DNA from: Brevibacillus sp.
GTDB taxonomy: Bacteria > Bacillota > Bacilli > Brevibacillales > Brevibacillaceae
Assembly: GCA_017656235.1 (NCBI GenBank)
Contig: JACDOF010000001.1
Coordinates: 124,001-188,000, forward strand
DNA length: 64,000 nt
Reading direction: 5' to 3'
Shown here: positions 42,161-51,152 of the stretch, piece after piece
How positions within the stretch are numbered: position 1 is the first letter of the stretch
Layout of the letters: the number at the start of each line of letters is the position of its first letter
The notes under the pieces: generated by a model
Told to the model about the DNA's origin: nothing
Database searches by the model: none
Seen by the model: only the letters and a program-made list of their open reading frames with translations
Program-made: the position numbers and the translations under genes

Positions 42161-43510
42161 ATGCGCAAAGTGCTGGTTGCCAACCGCGGCGAAATAGCCA
42201 GACGAATCATTCGTACCCTGAAGGCGGAAGGAATTGCTGCGGTTGCTGTTTACTCCGAGGCAGACAAGGACATGCCGTTTGTACATGAAGCGGATGAAGC
42301 GGTGCTGATCGGACCGCCGCCTGTTCCGCAGAGTTACCTGAATGTGGAGGCGATTCTTGCCGCCGCCCGCCAGACGGGTGCCGATGGCGTCCATCCCGGC
42401 TATGGACTGCTGTCGGAAAACGCCGCATTCGCGGAACGATGCCGGGAGGCGGGACTCGTGTTTATTGGACCTGCTCCTGACGTGATTGCCAAAATGGGGG
42501 ACAAGGTAACGGCCCGCGAGATCATGCGCAGGGCGGGGGTGCCGGTCGTACCTGGCTGCGAAGGGACGCTTGCGGATGCGGAGGAAGCAGTCGCCCGCGC
42601 CCGTGAAATCGGTTATCCGGTCATGCTGAAAGCGAGTGCCGGCGGCGGGGGGATCGGAATGCAGGTGGTCAACAACGACGAAGACCTGCGCCAGGCTTTT
42701 CAGTCGGCCAGGGGGAGAGCCAAAGCGTACTTTGGCAACGATGCCATGTTTTTGGAGAAGTACGTGCAAAATCCGCATCACATTGAAGTGCAGATCGCAG
42801 CTGACCATCACGGCCAGATCCTGCACATCCTGGAGCGGGAGTGTTCGATTCAACGACGGCACCAAAAAGTGCTGGAGGAGAGTCCGTCGCCATTTCTCGA
42901 CGAACAAACCCGTCAGCGCATCTGTCAGGCGGCGGTAGAGGCGGCTCGTGCGGTCGGCTACACCGGTGTAGGAACAGTGGAGTTTATCGTGGACGAAGCA
43001 AAAACCTTTTACTTTTTGGAGATGAACACCCGCCTGCAGGTAGAACATCCCGTCACGGAGGAGATTACCGGTCTCGATCTGGTGAAGCTGCAGCTTGACA
43101 TCGCCCGAAACGAACCGCTCCGTTTGCGTCAAGAGGAGATACAGGCCCATCGGCACGCCATTGAAGTTCGCATCTGCGCCGAAGATCCAAACACTTTCCT
43201 TCCTTCTCCGGGCCGCATTGAGGAGTACCGGCCGCCGCAGGTAGAGCACGTGCGCATCGACGATGGAGTGGAGGCAGGTATTCAGGTGACGCCGTATTAC
43301 GATCCGATGATTGCCAAGGTAATCGCCTCCGGTGAGACAAGGGAGAAGGCGGCTGCGCGACTGTCCGACGCTTTGAAAGCGTTTTACATCAGCGGCATCA
43401 AGACCAACATCCCCTTTCTGCTCGAGGTTCTGGACGATCCCGTATTTCGCGCAGGCACCTACACCACCCATTTTGTGCAAAACAGGAAAAAAGCACAGCA
43501 TGGATCATAA
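42161..43510 (+). CDS. Biotin carboxylase subunit of an acyl-CoA carboxylase (YngH-like)
   Basis: The 449-residue ATP-grasp enzyme has LVANRGEIARRIIRT, GVHPGYGLLSENAAFA, the Gly-rich loop KASAGGGGIGM, HIEVQIAADHHG, ERECSIQRRHQKVLEESPSP, and EMNTRLQVEHPVTE. It carboxylates biotin on the BCCP encoded next. The downstream HMG-CoA lyase and enoyl-CoA hydratase show that the acceptor is probably 3-methylcrotonyl-CoA (leucine breakdown), as in the B. subtilis yng operon. It opens the five-gene operon 42161-47051. Confidence 0.88.
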   Translation: MRKVLVANRGEIARRIIRTLKAEGIAAVAVYSEADKDMPFVHEADEAVLIGPPPVPQSYLNVEAILAAARQTGADGVHPGYGLLSENAAFAERCREAGLVFIGPAPDVIAKMGDKVTAREIMRRAGVPVVPGCEGTLADAEEAVARAREIGYPVMLKASAGGGGIGMQVVNNDEDLRQAFQSARGRAKAYFGNDAMFLEKYVQNPHHIEVQIAADHHGQILHILERECSIQRRHQKVLEESPSPFLDEQTRQRICQAAVEAARAVGYTGVGTVEFIVDEAKTFYFLEMNTRLQVEHPVTEEITGLDLVKLQLDIARNEPLRLRQEEIQAHRHAIEVRICAEDPNTFLPSPGRIEEYRPPQVEHVRIDDGVEAGIQVTPYYDPMIAKVIASGETREKAAARLSDALKAFYISGIKTNIPFLLEVLDDPVFRAGTYTTHFVQNRKKAQHGS

Positions 43511-43524
43511 TCTAAGGAGAGTGG

Positions 43525-43743
43525 ATGACGATGAAAAAGGTAACGGCCAATATGGCCGGAACGGTAATCAATCTGTTGGTCAAGGCAGGTGACAGTGTTC
43601 AGGCTGGTCAGGATGTGATCGTGCTGGAGTCGATGAAGATGGAAGTACCCATTCAGTCGGAGGCAGCGGGCACAGTGACGGATGTCAAGGTAAACATCGG
43701 CGACTTCGTCAACGACGGAGATGTGCTGGTCGTATTGGAGTAG
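43525..43743 (+). CDS. Biotin carboxyl carrier protein (BCCP)
   Basis: The 72-residue biotinyl-lipoyl domain carries the biotinylation motif LESMKMEVP with Lys38. It has the usual GTVINLLVKAGDSVQAGQ and GDFVNDGDVLVVLE half-barrels. It is a stand-alone carrier that moves CO2 from the biotin carboxylase to the carboxyltransferase (45513). AAGGAG lies five bases before the ATG. Confidence 0.9.
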   Translation: MTMKKVTANMAGTVINLLVKAGDSVQAGQDVIVLESMKMEVPIQSEAAGTVTDVKVNIGDFVNDGDVLVVLE

Positions 43744-43805
43744 CGTGATATCTTCGCGGGCTCATGCTGAGCGCCCGCTAGATTTGGCAGAGAGGGGGAA
43801 CTGAG

Positions 43806-44726
43806 ATGGATGTGCGTGTCTATGAGGTGGGGCCGCGGGACGGTCTGCAAAACGAAGCGCAGATTGTACCAACGGAAGTGAAGATCGGTTTGATCGAACG
43901 TCTGGCCGATGCCGGGCTGCGCTGGATTGAAGCCAGTTCGTTTGTCAATCCCAAGTGGATTCCCCAACTGGCCGATGCGGGTGACGTGTTGGCTGGTCTT
44001 AGACAGCGGCCGGAAGTGACGTACAGCGCATTGGTTCCCAACATGCGCGGCCTCCAACGAGCAAGAGAGGCGGGGCTGCGGGAAGTCGCCGTATTCATGT
44101 CAGCGAGTGAAAGCCACAACCGAAAAAACATCAACAAGTCAATTACCGAGACTCTTCCTGTTCTGGCTGAAGTGGTCGGGGAAGCCTCCGCCTGCGGCAT
44201 GCGTGTTCGCGGTTATCTGTCCACTGTGTTCGGTTGCCCCTACGAGGGAAAAGTGGACCTCAATCGGACGCTGAGCGTGGCGGAAGCACTGCTTTCCATG
44301 GGGGTCTACGAACTGTCTATAGGGGATACCATTGGCGTGGCCACGCCGAAACAGGTACGTGAGGTATTCTCTGCACTTGTGAAAGAATTTACGACTGAGC
44401 GCTTGGCCGCTCACTTTCACGACACGCGCGGGACTGGTTTGGCCAACGTGACAGCGGCACTGGACGAAGGAATCCGCACCTTTGACAGCTCAATCGGGGG
44501 AATGGGCGGATGTCCCTACGCTCCCGGAGCGGCCGGAAACATTTCGACCGAAGATCTCGTCTACATGCTGACCGGCATGGGTTACGACACCGGTGTCGAC
44601 CAGCAAAAACTTGCCGAAGCGGGCCGCTACATTCAACAGCAGCTGGGGCGTCAGCTTCCGTCCAGGGTGCTTAAGGCACATTGCGCAGATGCCGGAGTAC
44701 CGCTCCAAAGGAGGGAGCAGGCATGA
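43806..44726 (+). CDS. Hydroxymethylglutaryl-CoA lyase (YngG-like)
   Basis: The 306-residue TIM-barrel lyase has YEVGPRDGLQNEAQIVPT, with the metal-binding Asp; EASSFVNPKWIPQLADA; MSASESHNRKN; YLSTVFGCPYEGKV; and HFHDTRGTGLANV, with the metal-binding His pair. The active-site cysteine lies in GGMGGCPYAPGAAGN. It splits HMG-CoA into acetoacetate and acetyl-CoA, the last step of leucine breakdown. The stop shares ATGA with the next gene. Confidence 0.9.
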   Translation: MDVRVYEVGPRDGLQNEAQIVPTEVKIGLIERLADAGLRWIEASSFVNPKWIPQLADAGDVLAGLRQRPEVTYSALVPNMRGLQRAREAGLREVAVFMSASESHNRKNINKSITETLPVLAEVVGEASACGMRVRGYLSTVFGCPYEGKVDLNRTLSVAEALLSMGVYELSIGDTIGVATPKQVREVFSALVKEFTTERLAAHFHDTRGTGLANVTAALDEGIRTFDSSIGGMGGCPYAPGAAGNISTEDLVYMLTGMGYDTGVDQQKLAEAGRYIQQQLGRQLPSRVLKAHCADAGVPLQRREQA

Positions 44727-45496
44727 CGCTGGGTTTTCGTGCAGAGGGGAATATCGCCGTTCTGACCATCGAACGACCGGAGGTTCACAATTGTTTGAAT
44801 CTGAGTACGCTTACGCGGATGCGTGAACGGATCAACCAGATTCGCAGTGACCGGGAGATTCGGGTCGTCATCATCACCGGACAGGGGGACAAGGCGTTTT
44901 GTGCCGGTGCCGATTTGAAAGAGCGAAGTGAGATGACGGAGGAGCAGGTGCAGCACTTTATCCTAACCATCCGTGACACGTTCACCGAACTGGAGCGGCT
45001 GCCCAAGCCCGTGATTGCCGCCATCAACGGGGCCGCATTTGGCGGCGGAACCGAGCTGGCGCTGGCCTGCGATTTGCGCATTGCCAGCGAGAGCGTACAA
45101 ATGGGATTGACCGAGACGTCACTTGGCATCATTCCCGGGGCGGGGGGAACCCAGCGGCTGCCCCGAATCATAGGCAGAGCCAAGGCAAAAGAACTGATTT
45201 TCACGGCACGCCGCATTACGGCAAGGGAAGCGTTGGAGCTGGGACTGGTCAACCGGGTCGTTCCACCTGAACAGCTGATGAGTACGGCGCTGGCGCTGGC
45301 GGAAGAGATTGCGGCCAACGCCCCGATCGCCCTGGCGCAGGCCAAGTATGCGATTGACACCGGCCTGGAAGTGGACTTGTCAACTGGTTTGGCCATCGAA
45401 ACCAATGCGTATCAGCTGCTCATCCCGACCAGGGACCGGTTGGAAGGACTGGCCGCATTTCGTGAAAAGCGCAAGCCGACATACCGAGGAGAATAA
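44723..45496 (+). CDS. Enoyl-CoA hydratase, probable methylglutaconyl-CoA hydratase (YngF-like)
   Basis: The 257-residue crotonase has AVLTIERPEVHNCLNL, oxyanion segments CAGADLKERSEM and INGAAFGGGTELALACDLRIAS, and both catalytic glutamates in LTETSLGIIPGAGGTQRLPRIIG. Between the carboxylase and the lyase it fits the hydration of 3-methylglutaconyl-CoA. The ATG at 44723 overlaps the lyase stop (ATGA) after AAAGGAGG. Confidence 0.88.
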   Translation: MTLGFRAEGNIAVLTIERPEVHNCLNLSTLTRMRERINQIRSDREIRVVIITGQGDKAFCAGADLKERSEMTEEQVQHFILTIRDTFTELERLPKPVIAAINGAAFGGGTELALACDLRIASESVQMGLTETSLGIIPGAGGTQRLPRIIGRAKAKELIFTARRITAREALELGLVNRVVPPEQLMSTALALAEEIAANAPIALAQAKYAIDTGLEVDLSTGLAIETNAYQLLIPTRDRLEGLAAFREKRKPTYRGE

Positions 45497-45512
45497 GGAG
45501 GGTGCCCCAATC

Positions 45513-47051
45513 ATGAAGCAGTTGGAGCAAACATTGAGAGAAAGAATCGATCAGGTAAAGCGGGGCGGTGACGCGAAGTATCACCAGAAGGCGAAAGAGC
45601 AGAACAAGCTGTTTGTCCGGGACCGCCTGGCGCTTCTCTTTGACGATGAAGATTTTGTACTGGAAGACGGTCTGTTCGCCAACTTTACGGCCGGGGATCT
45701 GCCGGCCGACGGCGTTGTAACCGCAATTGGTCGTGTCAATGGTCAAACGGTCTGTGTGATGGCCAATGATTCCACGGTGAAGGCGGGTTCCTGGGGGGCA
45801 CGAACAGTGGAAAAGATCATTCGTATCCAGGAGACAGCGGAAAAGATGCGCGTACCGCTGATCTACCTGGTGGATTCTGCGGGCGCCCGCATTACCGACC
45901 AGTTGGAGATGTTTCCGGGCCGCCGCGGTGCAGGCCGCATTTTTTACAACCAGGTCAAGCTTTCCGGCAAGATTCCGCAGGTCTGCATCCTGTTTGGACC
46001 ATCAGCCGCTGGTGGGGCCTACATTCCGGCGTTTTGCGACATCGTGATCATGGTGGAACACAATGCCAGCATGTATCTGGGCTCCCCGCGGATGGCGGAG
46101 ATGGTGATCGGCGAAAAGGTGACGCTGGAGGAGCTGGGGGGCGCGCGCATGCACTGTTCCGTCAGCGGCTGCGGTGACGTGTTGGCAGCCAATGAGCAGG
46201 AGGCGATTCAGGCAGCCCGCCGCTACCTCTCCTATTTTCCGTCCCATTACCAGGACGCTCCGCCTGCAGCGGAACCCAAACCTCCTCTACCTGCGGCCAA
46301 ACCGATTGCCGAGATCGTGCCGGAGAATCAGAATGCGCCGTTTAACATGTACGAGCTGATCGATACACTCGTAGACGAAGGTTCCTTTTTTGAGGTGAAG
46401 AAACTGTTCGCTCAGGAGCTGATCACCGGATTCGCACGGCTGGACGGAAACCCTGTCGGCATCGTGGCCAATCAACCGCGGGTGAAGGGCGGGGTACTGT
46501 TTGTTGACTCCGCTGACAAGGCGGCCCGCTTCATCACGCTTTGTGACGCGTTTGGCATACCGCTTCTGTTTCTGGCCGACGTGCCTGGCTTTATGATCGG
46601 TACGGCGGTAGAGCGGGCCGGCATTATCCGGCACGGGGCAAAAATGATTGCGGCGATGGCGGAAGCGACCGTGCCCAAGATTTCCGTGATCGTCCGCAAA
46701 GCGTACGGGGCCGGACTCTATGCCATGGCCAGCTCCGCTTTTGATCCCGACGCCTGCCTGGCGCTGCCCACTGCCCAAATTGCCGTAATGGGACCGGAGG
46801 CGGCGGTAAATGCCGTCTACAGCAACAAAATCCAGGCAATTGAAGACCCCGCAGAGAGGCAGGCATTTGTCATGGAAAAACGGCGCGAATACCAGAAAGA
46901 CATCGACATCTACCTGCTCGCATCCGAGTTGATCGTCGATGCGATCGTGCCGCCAAGCGAATTGCGCCGTGAACTGATCAACCGATTTGCTGCGTACGCC
47001 CACAAGCGGCAGTATTTCTCCGACCGCAAACACCCGGTATATCCCGTGTAG
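45513..47051 (+). CDS. Acyl-CoA carboxylase beta (carboxyltransferase) subunit (YngE-like)
   Basis: The 512-residue carboxyltransferase has both half-domains: residues about 30-260 (LVDSAGARITDQLEMFPGRR; LFGPSAAGGAYIPAFCD) and about 290-500 (ADVPGFMIGTAVERAGIIRHGAKM; RKAYGAGLYAMA; MGPEAAVNAVY). Sequence style fits methylcrotonyl- or geranyl-CoA carboxylase beta more than propionyl-CoA carboxylase, but this is not proven. It closes the operon; a terminator at 47097 follows. Confidence 0.87.
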   Translation: MKQLEQTLRERIDQVKRGGDAKYHQKAKEQNKLFVRDRLALLFDDEDFVLEDGLFANFTAGDLPADGVVTAIGRVNGQTVCVMANDSTVKAGSWGARTVEKIIRIQETAEKMRVPLIYLVDSAGARITDQLEMFPGRRGAGRIFYNQVKLSGKIPQVCILFGPSAAGGAYIPAFCDIVIMVEHNASMYLGSPRMAEMVIGEKVTLEELGGARMHCSVSGCGDVLAANEQEAIQAARRYLSYFPSHYQDAPPAAEPKPPLPAAKPIAEIVPENQNAPFNMYELIDTLVDEGSFFEVKKLFAQELITGFARLDGNPVGIVANQPRVKGGVLFVDSADKAARFITLCDAFGIPLLFLADVPGFMIGTAVERAGIIRHGAKMIAAMAEATVPKISVIVRKAYGAGLYAMASSAFDPDACLALPTAQIAVMGPEAAVNAVYSNKIQAIEDPAERQAFVMEKRREYQKDIDIYLLASELIVDAIVPPSELRRELINRFAAYAHKRQYFSDRKHPVYPV

Positions 47052-47096
47052 GCCCGCCTACCCAAACACCTTTGATTGCAATCTGAAAGCTGCTGC

Positions 47097-47136
47097 CCGA
47101 AGAAGGCAGCAGCTTACAGTTTTTTGGGAACATATT
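47097..47136. terminator. Terminator between the carboxylase operon and the GbsR-type gene
   Basis: AAGCTGCTGCC pairs perfectly with GGCAGCAGCTT, with T-rich sequence on the plus side. The stop of the minus-strand gene lies in the hairpin loop. Confidence 0.75.
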
Positions 47137-47674
47137 GAAAGATTTCGTGGGACTCCAAAAGATCAATCAACCGGGAAAGCCAGTCGTAGTAATCCAATGC
47201 ATTTTGCAGTTTTTCCAGATCGGTTTCCACGCAGCGCTGCAGTTCTTCCGGGAGGTCATCCTTCTCTTTTAACAGGGTCAGATCGTTCATCGATCGCCGC
47301 AGCGCCTGTACGTTCAAATCAATTGCCTTTCGCCATTTGGTTGAGAAATAATCGATAAAATTCTGGTACCAGTCCTGATCCACCTCGTAGTGATCCTTGC
47401 GTGCCCCTTTCATCCACACCTTGTTTACCATCTTTTGCTCCATCAACTGGCGAACTCCGGTGCTCATGCTGGTTTTACTCATGCCCATGGCAGCGCCCAT
47501 TTCATCCAGTGTCATCGGCTTGTCCTGAAAAAACATCGTTCCGTACAGATGACCCACTGAGAGGGTAATGCCGTATAGATCCATATTTTTGGCGAGCGCT
47601 TCGATTACGCGATCACGCGCTTTTTTTATAATCATCTCGTACTGGTTCACAGTTGCTTCATTTGGTGAGTTCAT
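47114..47674 (-). CDS. GbsR/OpcR-family MarR-type regulator
   Basis: The 186-residue protein has a MarR-type winged helix (GHLYGTMFFQDKPMTLDEMGAAMGMSKTSMSTGVRQLMEQKMVNKVW) and a helical C-terminal dimer part, typical of GbsR and OpcR. Those repress choline- and betaine-related genes in B. subtilis and respond to choline or to osmotic state. The next gene, divergent, is the betaine transporter opuAA, so this is likely its repressor. GGAGGG precedes the ATG, with ten bases of spacing. Confidence 0.85.
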   Translation of the reverse strand: MNSPNEATVNQYEMIIKKARDRVIEALAKNMDLYGITLSVGHLYGTMFFQDKPMTLDEMGAAMGMSKTSMSTGVRQLMEQKMVNKVWMKGARKDHYEVDQDWYQNFIDYFSTKWRKAIDLNVQALRRSMNDLTLLKEKDDLPEELQRCVETDLEKLQNALDYYDWLSRLIDLLESHEIFQYVPKKL

Positions 47675-47792
47675 GGGGGGACAACCCTCCTGATATTATT
47701 GCTGTTTCACATTCTACTGGTTCTGATCGGGGAAGTAAACGGACAAATCAGGAGCGATATGGGCGAAATCCTGAGGATATGGAATGAAAAGT

Positions 47793-47823
47793 TTGTAAAG
47801 TTTTTTCTTAACGTATTATACGT
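47793..47823 (+). promoter_or_regulatory. opuA promoter with overlapping palindrome
   Basis: TTGTAA (47793-47798) and TATTAT (47815-47820) are 16 bp apart. A perfect 13-bp palindrome ACGTATTATACGT (47811-47823) covers the -10 and could be the operator of the divergent GbsR-type regulator. Confidence 0.5.
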
Positions 47824-47921
47824 ACGAATATTACTGTTTTCCAACTTTGAGGAAAAAAGACGTCTCACGTTACAATTTAATAGTCAATGAACAGCAGGAG
47901 CAAAGAACGGGAGGTGAACGC

Positions 47922-49202
47922 ATGTCGAAGATAAAAGTGGAGGCAGTGACCAAGATCTTTGGCCGTCAGCCGGAAAAAGCGGTTGAGCTTCTGCGCCAGG
48001 GGTGGAGCAAACAGAAGATCGTCGAAGAGACTGGCATGACGGTCGGCGTCAACCAGGTCAGCTTTGAGGTTCAAACCGGAGAAATTTTTGTGATCATGGG
48101 ATTGTCGGGAAGCGGCAAGTCGACGCTGGTGCGGCTGCTGAACCGGCTGATTGAGCCCACTTCGGGGCGCATTCTGATTGACGGGGAAGACATCGTCAAG
48201 ATGAATGCGGAGCAGCTTCGCAATGTGCGGCGAAAGAAGATGAGCATGGTCTTCCAGCGTTTTGCGCTGTTCCCGCACCGGACCGTGCTGGAGAATGTGG
48301 AGTACGGGCTGGAAGTACAGGGAGTGGACAAACAGGTTCGCCGCGAAAAGGCCAAAGAAGCGCTGGCGCTCGTCGGGCTGAAAGGATGGGAAAACAGCTA
48401 TCCAGACCAACTGAGCGGCGGGATGCAGCAGCGTGTGGGATTGGCGCGGGCTCTCGCCAACGACCCGGACGTGCTGTTGATGGACGAGGCATTCAGTGCG
48501 CTTGATCCGCTGATCCGCAAAGACATGCAGGATGAACTGCTGGAACTTCAGGAAACGATGAAAAAAACGATTATTTTCATCACCCACGATCTGGACGAAG
48601 CGCTCAAACTGGGCGATCGAATTGCCTTGATGAAGGATGGTGCGATCCAGCAGATCGGAACGCCGGAAGAGATTTTGACCAATCCGGCCAACGAATACGT
48701 CGAGCGTTTTGTCGTCGATGTCGATATGTCCAAGGTGCTCACTGCCGAGCGCGTAATGAAGCGGGCTGAGACGATTACTCTGGACAAGGGTCCGCGCGTA
48801 GCCATGCAGTTGATGCGGGAGCGGGGTGTGTCCAACCTCTTCGTGGTCGACAAGAAGAAATCTCTTCTGGGTGTACTGACCGTCGATGCCGTGAAGAAAG
48901 CACATTCAGAAGAGGTGTCTTTGGAGTCGGTCATGGAAACCGAAATTCCCACCGTGGAACCTGATCGTATTCTCCACGAAATGTTTGATCTGGTCGCTTT
49001 TTCGCAGTTTCCGGTAGCGGTTGTCGGCGAAAACCGTCGGCTGCTGGGGGTCGTGGTCAAAGGAGCGGTACTGAGCAGTCTGGCTGGAAAGACGGAAGCC
49101 GATTTTCACCGGCAAATGCGGGTAGCCGAAGGACAGGCAAGGGAGGGGCAGCCCGATGACCGTGCCGCTGCCCAACAGGGGGAGGTGACGCAAAATGGGT
49201 AG
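47922..49202 (+). CDS. opuAA: Glycine betaine ABC transporter, ATP-binding protein
   Basis: The 426-residue ATPase has Walker A GLSGSGKST (residues 60-68), the signature LSGGMQQRVG, Walker B LLMDEAFSALDP and a switch His in IIFITHDLDEA. C-terminal tandem CBS domains (about 280-405) serve as ionic-strength sensors in OpuA. It powers glycine betaine uptake at high osmolarity. The ATG at 47922 follows GGGAGGTG; it overlaps opuAB by 8 bp. Confidence 0.93.
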   Translation: MSKIKVEAVTKIFGRQPEKAVELLRQGWSKQKIVEETGMTVGVNQVSFEVQTGEIFVIMGLSGSGKSTLVRLLNRLIEPTSGRILIDGEDIVKMNAEQLRNVRRKKMSMVFQRFALFPHRTVLENVEYGLEVQGVDKQVRREKAKEALALVGLKGWENSYPDQLSGGMQQRVGLARALANDPDVLLMDEAFSALDPLIRKDMQDELLELQETMKKTIIFITHDLDEALKLGDRIALMKDGAIQQIGTPEEILTNPANEYVERFVVDVDMSKVLTAERVMKRAETITLDKGPRVAMQLMRERGVSNLFVVDKKKSLLGVLTVDAVKKAHSEEVSLESVMETEIPTVEPDRILHEMFDLVAFSQFPVAVVGENRRLLGVVVKGAVLSSLAGKTEADFHRQMRVAEGQAREGQPDDRAAAQQGEVTQNG

Positions 49203-50046
49203 CCTTTTGCCGAAACTGCCCTTGGATCGCTGGATTGACGCATTGGTTGATGTGATGAAGGATTCGCTGGAGGGACTGTTTGATCTGATCTCCGCGATTA
49301 TCGGAAACTCCGTGGCGGGATTGTCGACAGGATTGACGGCGCTGCCACCTTGGGGCTTCATCATTCTCGTCACCCTGATTGCCTGGAAGATCAGCACCCG
49401 TTCGATCGCGCTGTTCACGTTCGCGGGACTGTTTTTGATCGACAATCTCGGCTATTGGCAGAATACGATGTTTACCCTGGCTCTGGTGCTTACCTCGGCC
49501 TTGATCTCCATTATCCTGGGCGTGCCGATTGGCATCCTCTGCGGCAAAAGCGACAAGGCGCAAAACGTTGTGACCCCGATCCTGGACTTTATGCAGACGA
49601 TGCCGGCCTTTGTCTATCTGATCCCGGCGGTCACGTTTTTCAGTCTGGGGGCGGTGCCAGGGGTAATCGCTTCTGTCATTTTTGCAATGCCGCCAACCAT
49701 TCGTCTGACCAATCTGGGAATTCGCCAGGTGCCCAAAGACCTGATCGAGGCTGCGGATTCATTCGGTTCAACCGGCGGCCAAAAACTGATAAAAGTGCAG
49801 CTGCCGATGGCCAAACCGACGATCATGGCCGGGATCAACCAAAGCATCATGCTCAGCCTGTCCATGGTCGTCATCGCTTCGATGATCGGGGCCAAGGGAC
49901 TGGGAGCGGACGTGTACCGGGCCGTCACCCAGTTGAAGATTGGCGAGGGGTTTGAAGCCGGGCTGGCGATTGTCATTCTGGCGATCATGCTGGATCGGCT
50001 TACCCAACATATAGGAAAGAAAAAAGAATCAAGGGGGAGGATCTGA
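49195..50046 (+). CDS. opuAB: Glycine betaine ABC transporter, permease
   Basis: The 283-residue permease has about seven hydrophobic segments and the EAA-like loop EAADSFGSTGGQKLIKVQLPMAKPTIMAGI, which contacts the ATPase. An N-terminal WGFIILVTLIAWK segment precedes the core. It forms the membrane channel for betaine with OpuAA. The stop TGA at 50044-50046 abuts the opuAC start. Confidence 0.92.
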   Translation: MGSLLPKLPLDRWIDALVDVMKDSLEGLFDLISAIIGNSVAGLSTGLTALPPWGFIILVTLIAWKISTRSIALFTFAGLFLIDNLGYWQNTMFTLALVLTSALISIILGVPIGILCGKSDKAQNVVTPILDFMQTMPAFVYLIPAVTFFSLGAVPGVIASVIFAMPPTIRLTNLGIRQVPKDLIEAADSFGSTGGQKLIKVQLPMAKPTIMAGINQSIMLSLSMVVIASMIGAKGLGADVYRAVTQLKIGEGFEAGLAIVILAIMLDRLTQHIGKKKESRGRI

Positions 50047-50991
50047 ATGAAAAAATCATGGAAACAAACGATGGTGGCTTTGCTTGGGTCGACACTTCTG
50101 ATGGCAGGATGCGGCAGCGCGTCGGAACCGGCAGCACCGGCGGACAATCCGGCCAACAGCGGTTCCAATGGGGAAACGGCACAACCGGCGGCAGAGTCGG
50201 TAGGGGAATCGGTTGACTACAAGATCATCGGGATTGATCCCGGGGCTGGTCTGATGAAAGCAACGGCCAAGGTAATCGAGGAATACGGATTAGACAAGTG
50301 GGAACTGGTCGAAGGGTCTGGCGCGGCGATGACTGCTGCTCTGAAAGATGCCTACGAGGACCAAAAACCGATTATCGTCACCGGCTGGACGCCTCACTGG
50401 AAGTTCTCCAAGTTTGACCTGAAATACCTGGAAGACCCCAAAGGAATCTACGGAGCCGCCGAGCAGATTCATACGATCGTCAAAAAGGGGCTGAAAGAAG
50501 AAAAGGCGAGTGCGTATGCCTTTCTCGATAACTTCTACTGGGAGCCGTCCGACATGGAAGCGGTAATGGTGGAAATCATGGAAGGCAAAGAGCCGGAACA
50601 GGCGGCTAAAGACTGGGTTGCCAGCAATGAGGAGAAAGTAAGCAAATGGATTGAAGGCATTGAACCAGCCAATGGAGACACGATTACGCTGGGGTATGTG
50701 GCGTGGGATTCGGAAATCGCCAGCACCAACGTGGTCAAAGTGGTGCTTGAAGAGAAACTGGGCTACAAGGTGGAAATGAGCCAGGTAGAAGCAGGCCCGA
50801 TGTGGGTCGGTGTAGCGGAAGGAGACCTTGATGCCATTGTCGCCGCCTGGCTGCCGACTACACATGCCGACTACTATGAGAAATACAAAGACAAGTTCGA
50901 GGATCTCGGTCCCAACCTTGACGGGACCAAGATCGGTCTGGTTGTACCGGCATACATGGATATTGACTCGATCGAGGATTTGAAAGAATAA
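50047..50991 (+). CDS. opuAC: Glycine betaine-binding lipoprotein
   Basis: The 314-residue lipoprotein has the lipobox LMAGC (Cys21) and an Ala/Pro-rich linker. The two lobes appear in permuted order: KIIGIDPGAGLMKA to TGWTPHWKF first, then LGYVAWDSEIASTNVVK to AAWLPTTHADYY. B. subtilis OpuAC has the same arrangement, in which the first lobe segment is moved to the end relative to OpuBC-type binding proteins. Aromatic residues in these segments form the betaine cage. It ends SIEDLKE. A terminator follows. Confidence 0.92.
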   Translation: MKKSWKQTMVALLGSTLLMAGCGSASEPAAPADNPANSGSNGETAQPAAESVGESVDYKIIGIDPGAGLMKATAKVIEEYGLDKWELVEGSGAAMTAALKDAYEDQKPIIVTGWTPHWKFSKFDLKYLEDPKGIYGAAEQIHTIVKKGLKEEKASAYAFLDNFYWEPSDMEAVMVEIMEGKEPEQAAKDWVASNEEKVSKWIEGIEPANGDTITLGYVAWDSEIASTNVVKVVLEEKLGYKVEMSQVEAGPMWVGVAEGDLDAIVAAWLPTTHADYYEKYKDKFEDLGPNLDGTKIGLVVPAYMDIDSIEDLKE

Positions 50992-51006
50992 GCTGAGAGA
51001 ACCCAG

Positions 51007-51033
51007 GGACGGAGCGGCGGCTCCGTCCTTTTT
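51007..51033 (+). terminator. Rho-independent terminator of the opuA operon
   Basis: GGACGGAGC pairs perfectly with GCTCCGTCC around GGCG and is followed by TTTTT. Confidence 0.8.
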
Positions 51034-51152
51034 GCTGTCTGTCAAAACGCTTCTTCTATTCTCAACGTGGCAGTGTTTTGATATCCTTGAAATGAGAACA
51101 ATTGTACGCTTGTGATATTTTTCCAGGGATCAATAACAGGGGGGCGGATCGG

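Noticed and set aside
42137-43501. A 454-codon antisense frame over the biotin carboxylase gene
   Set aside because: It is an exact shadow of a clear enzyme gene with intact motifs; no ribosome site or family resemblance.
43755-43779. Hairpin GCGGGC/GCCCGC between BCCP and HMG-CoA lyase genes as a terminator
   Set aside because: No T-run follows, and the genes on both sides form one operon.
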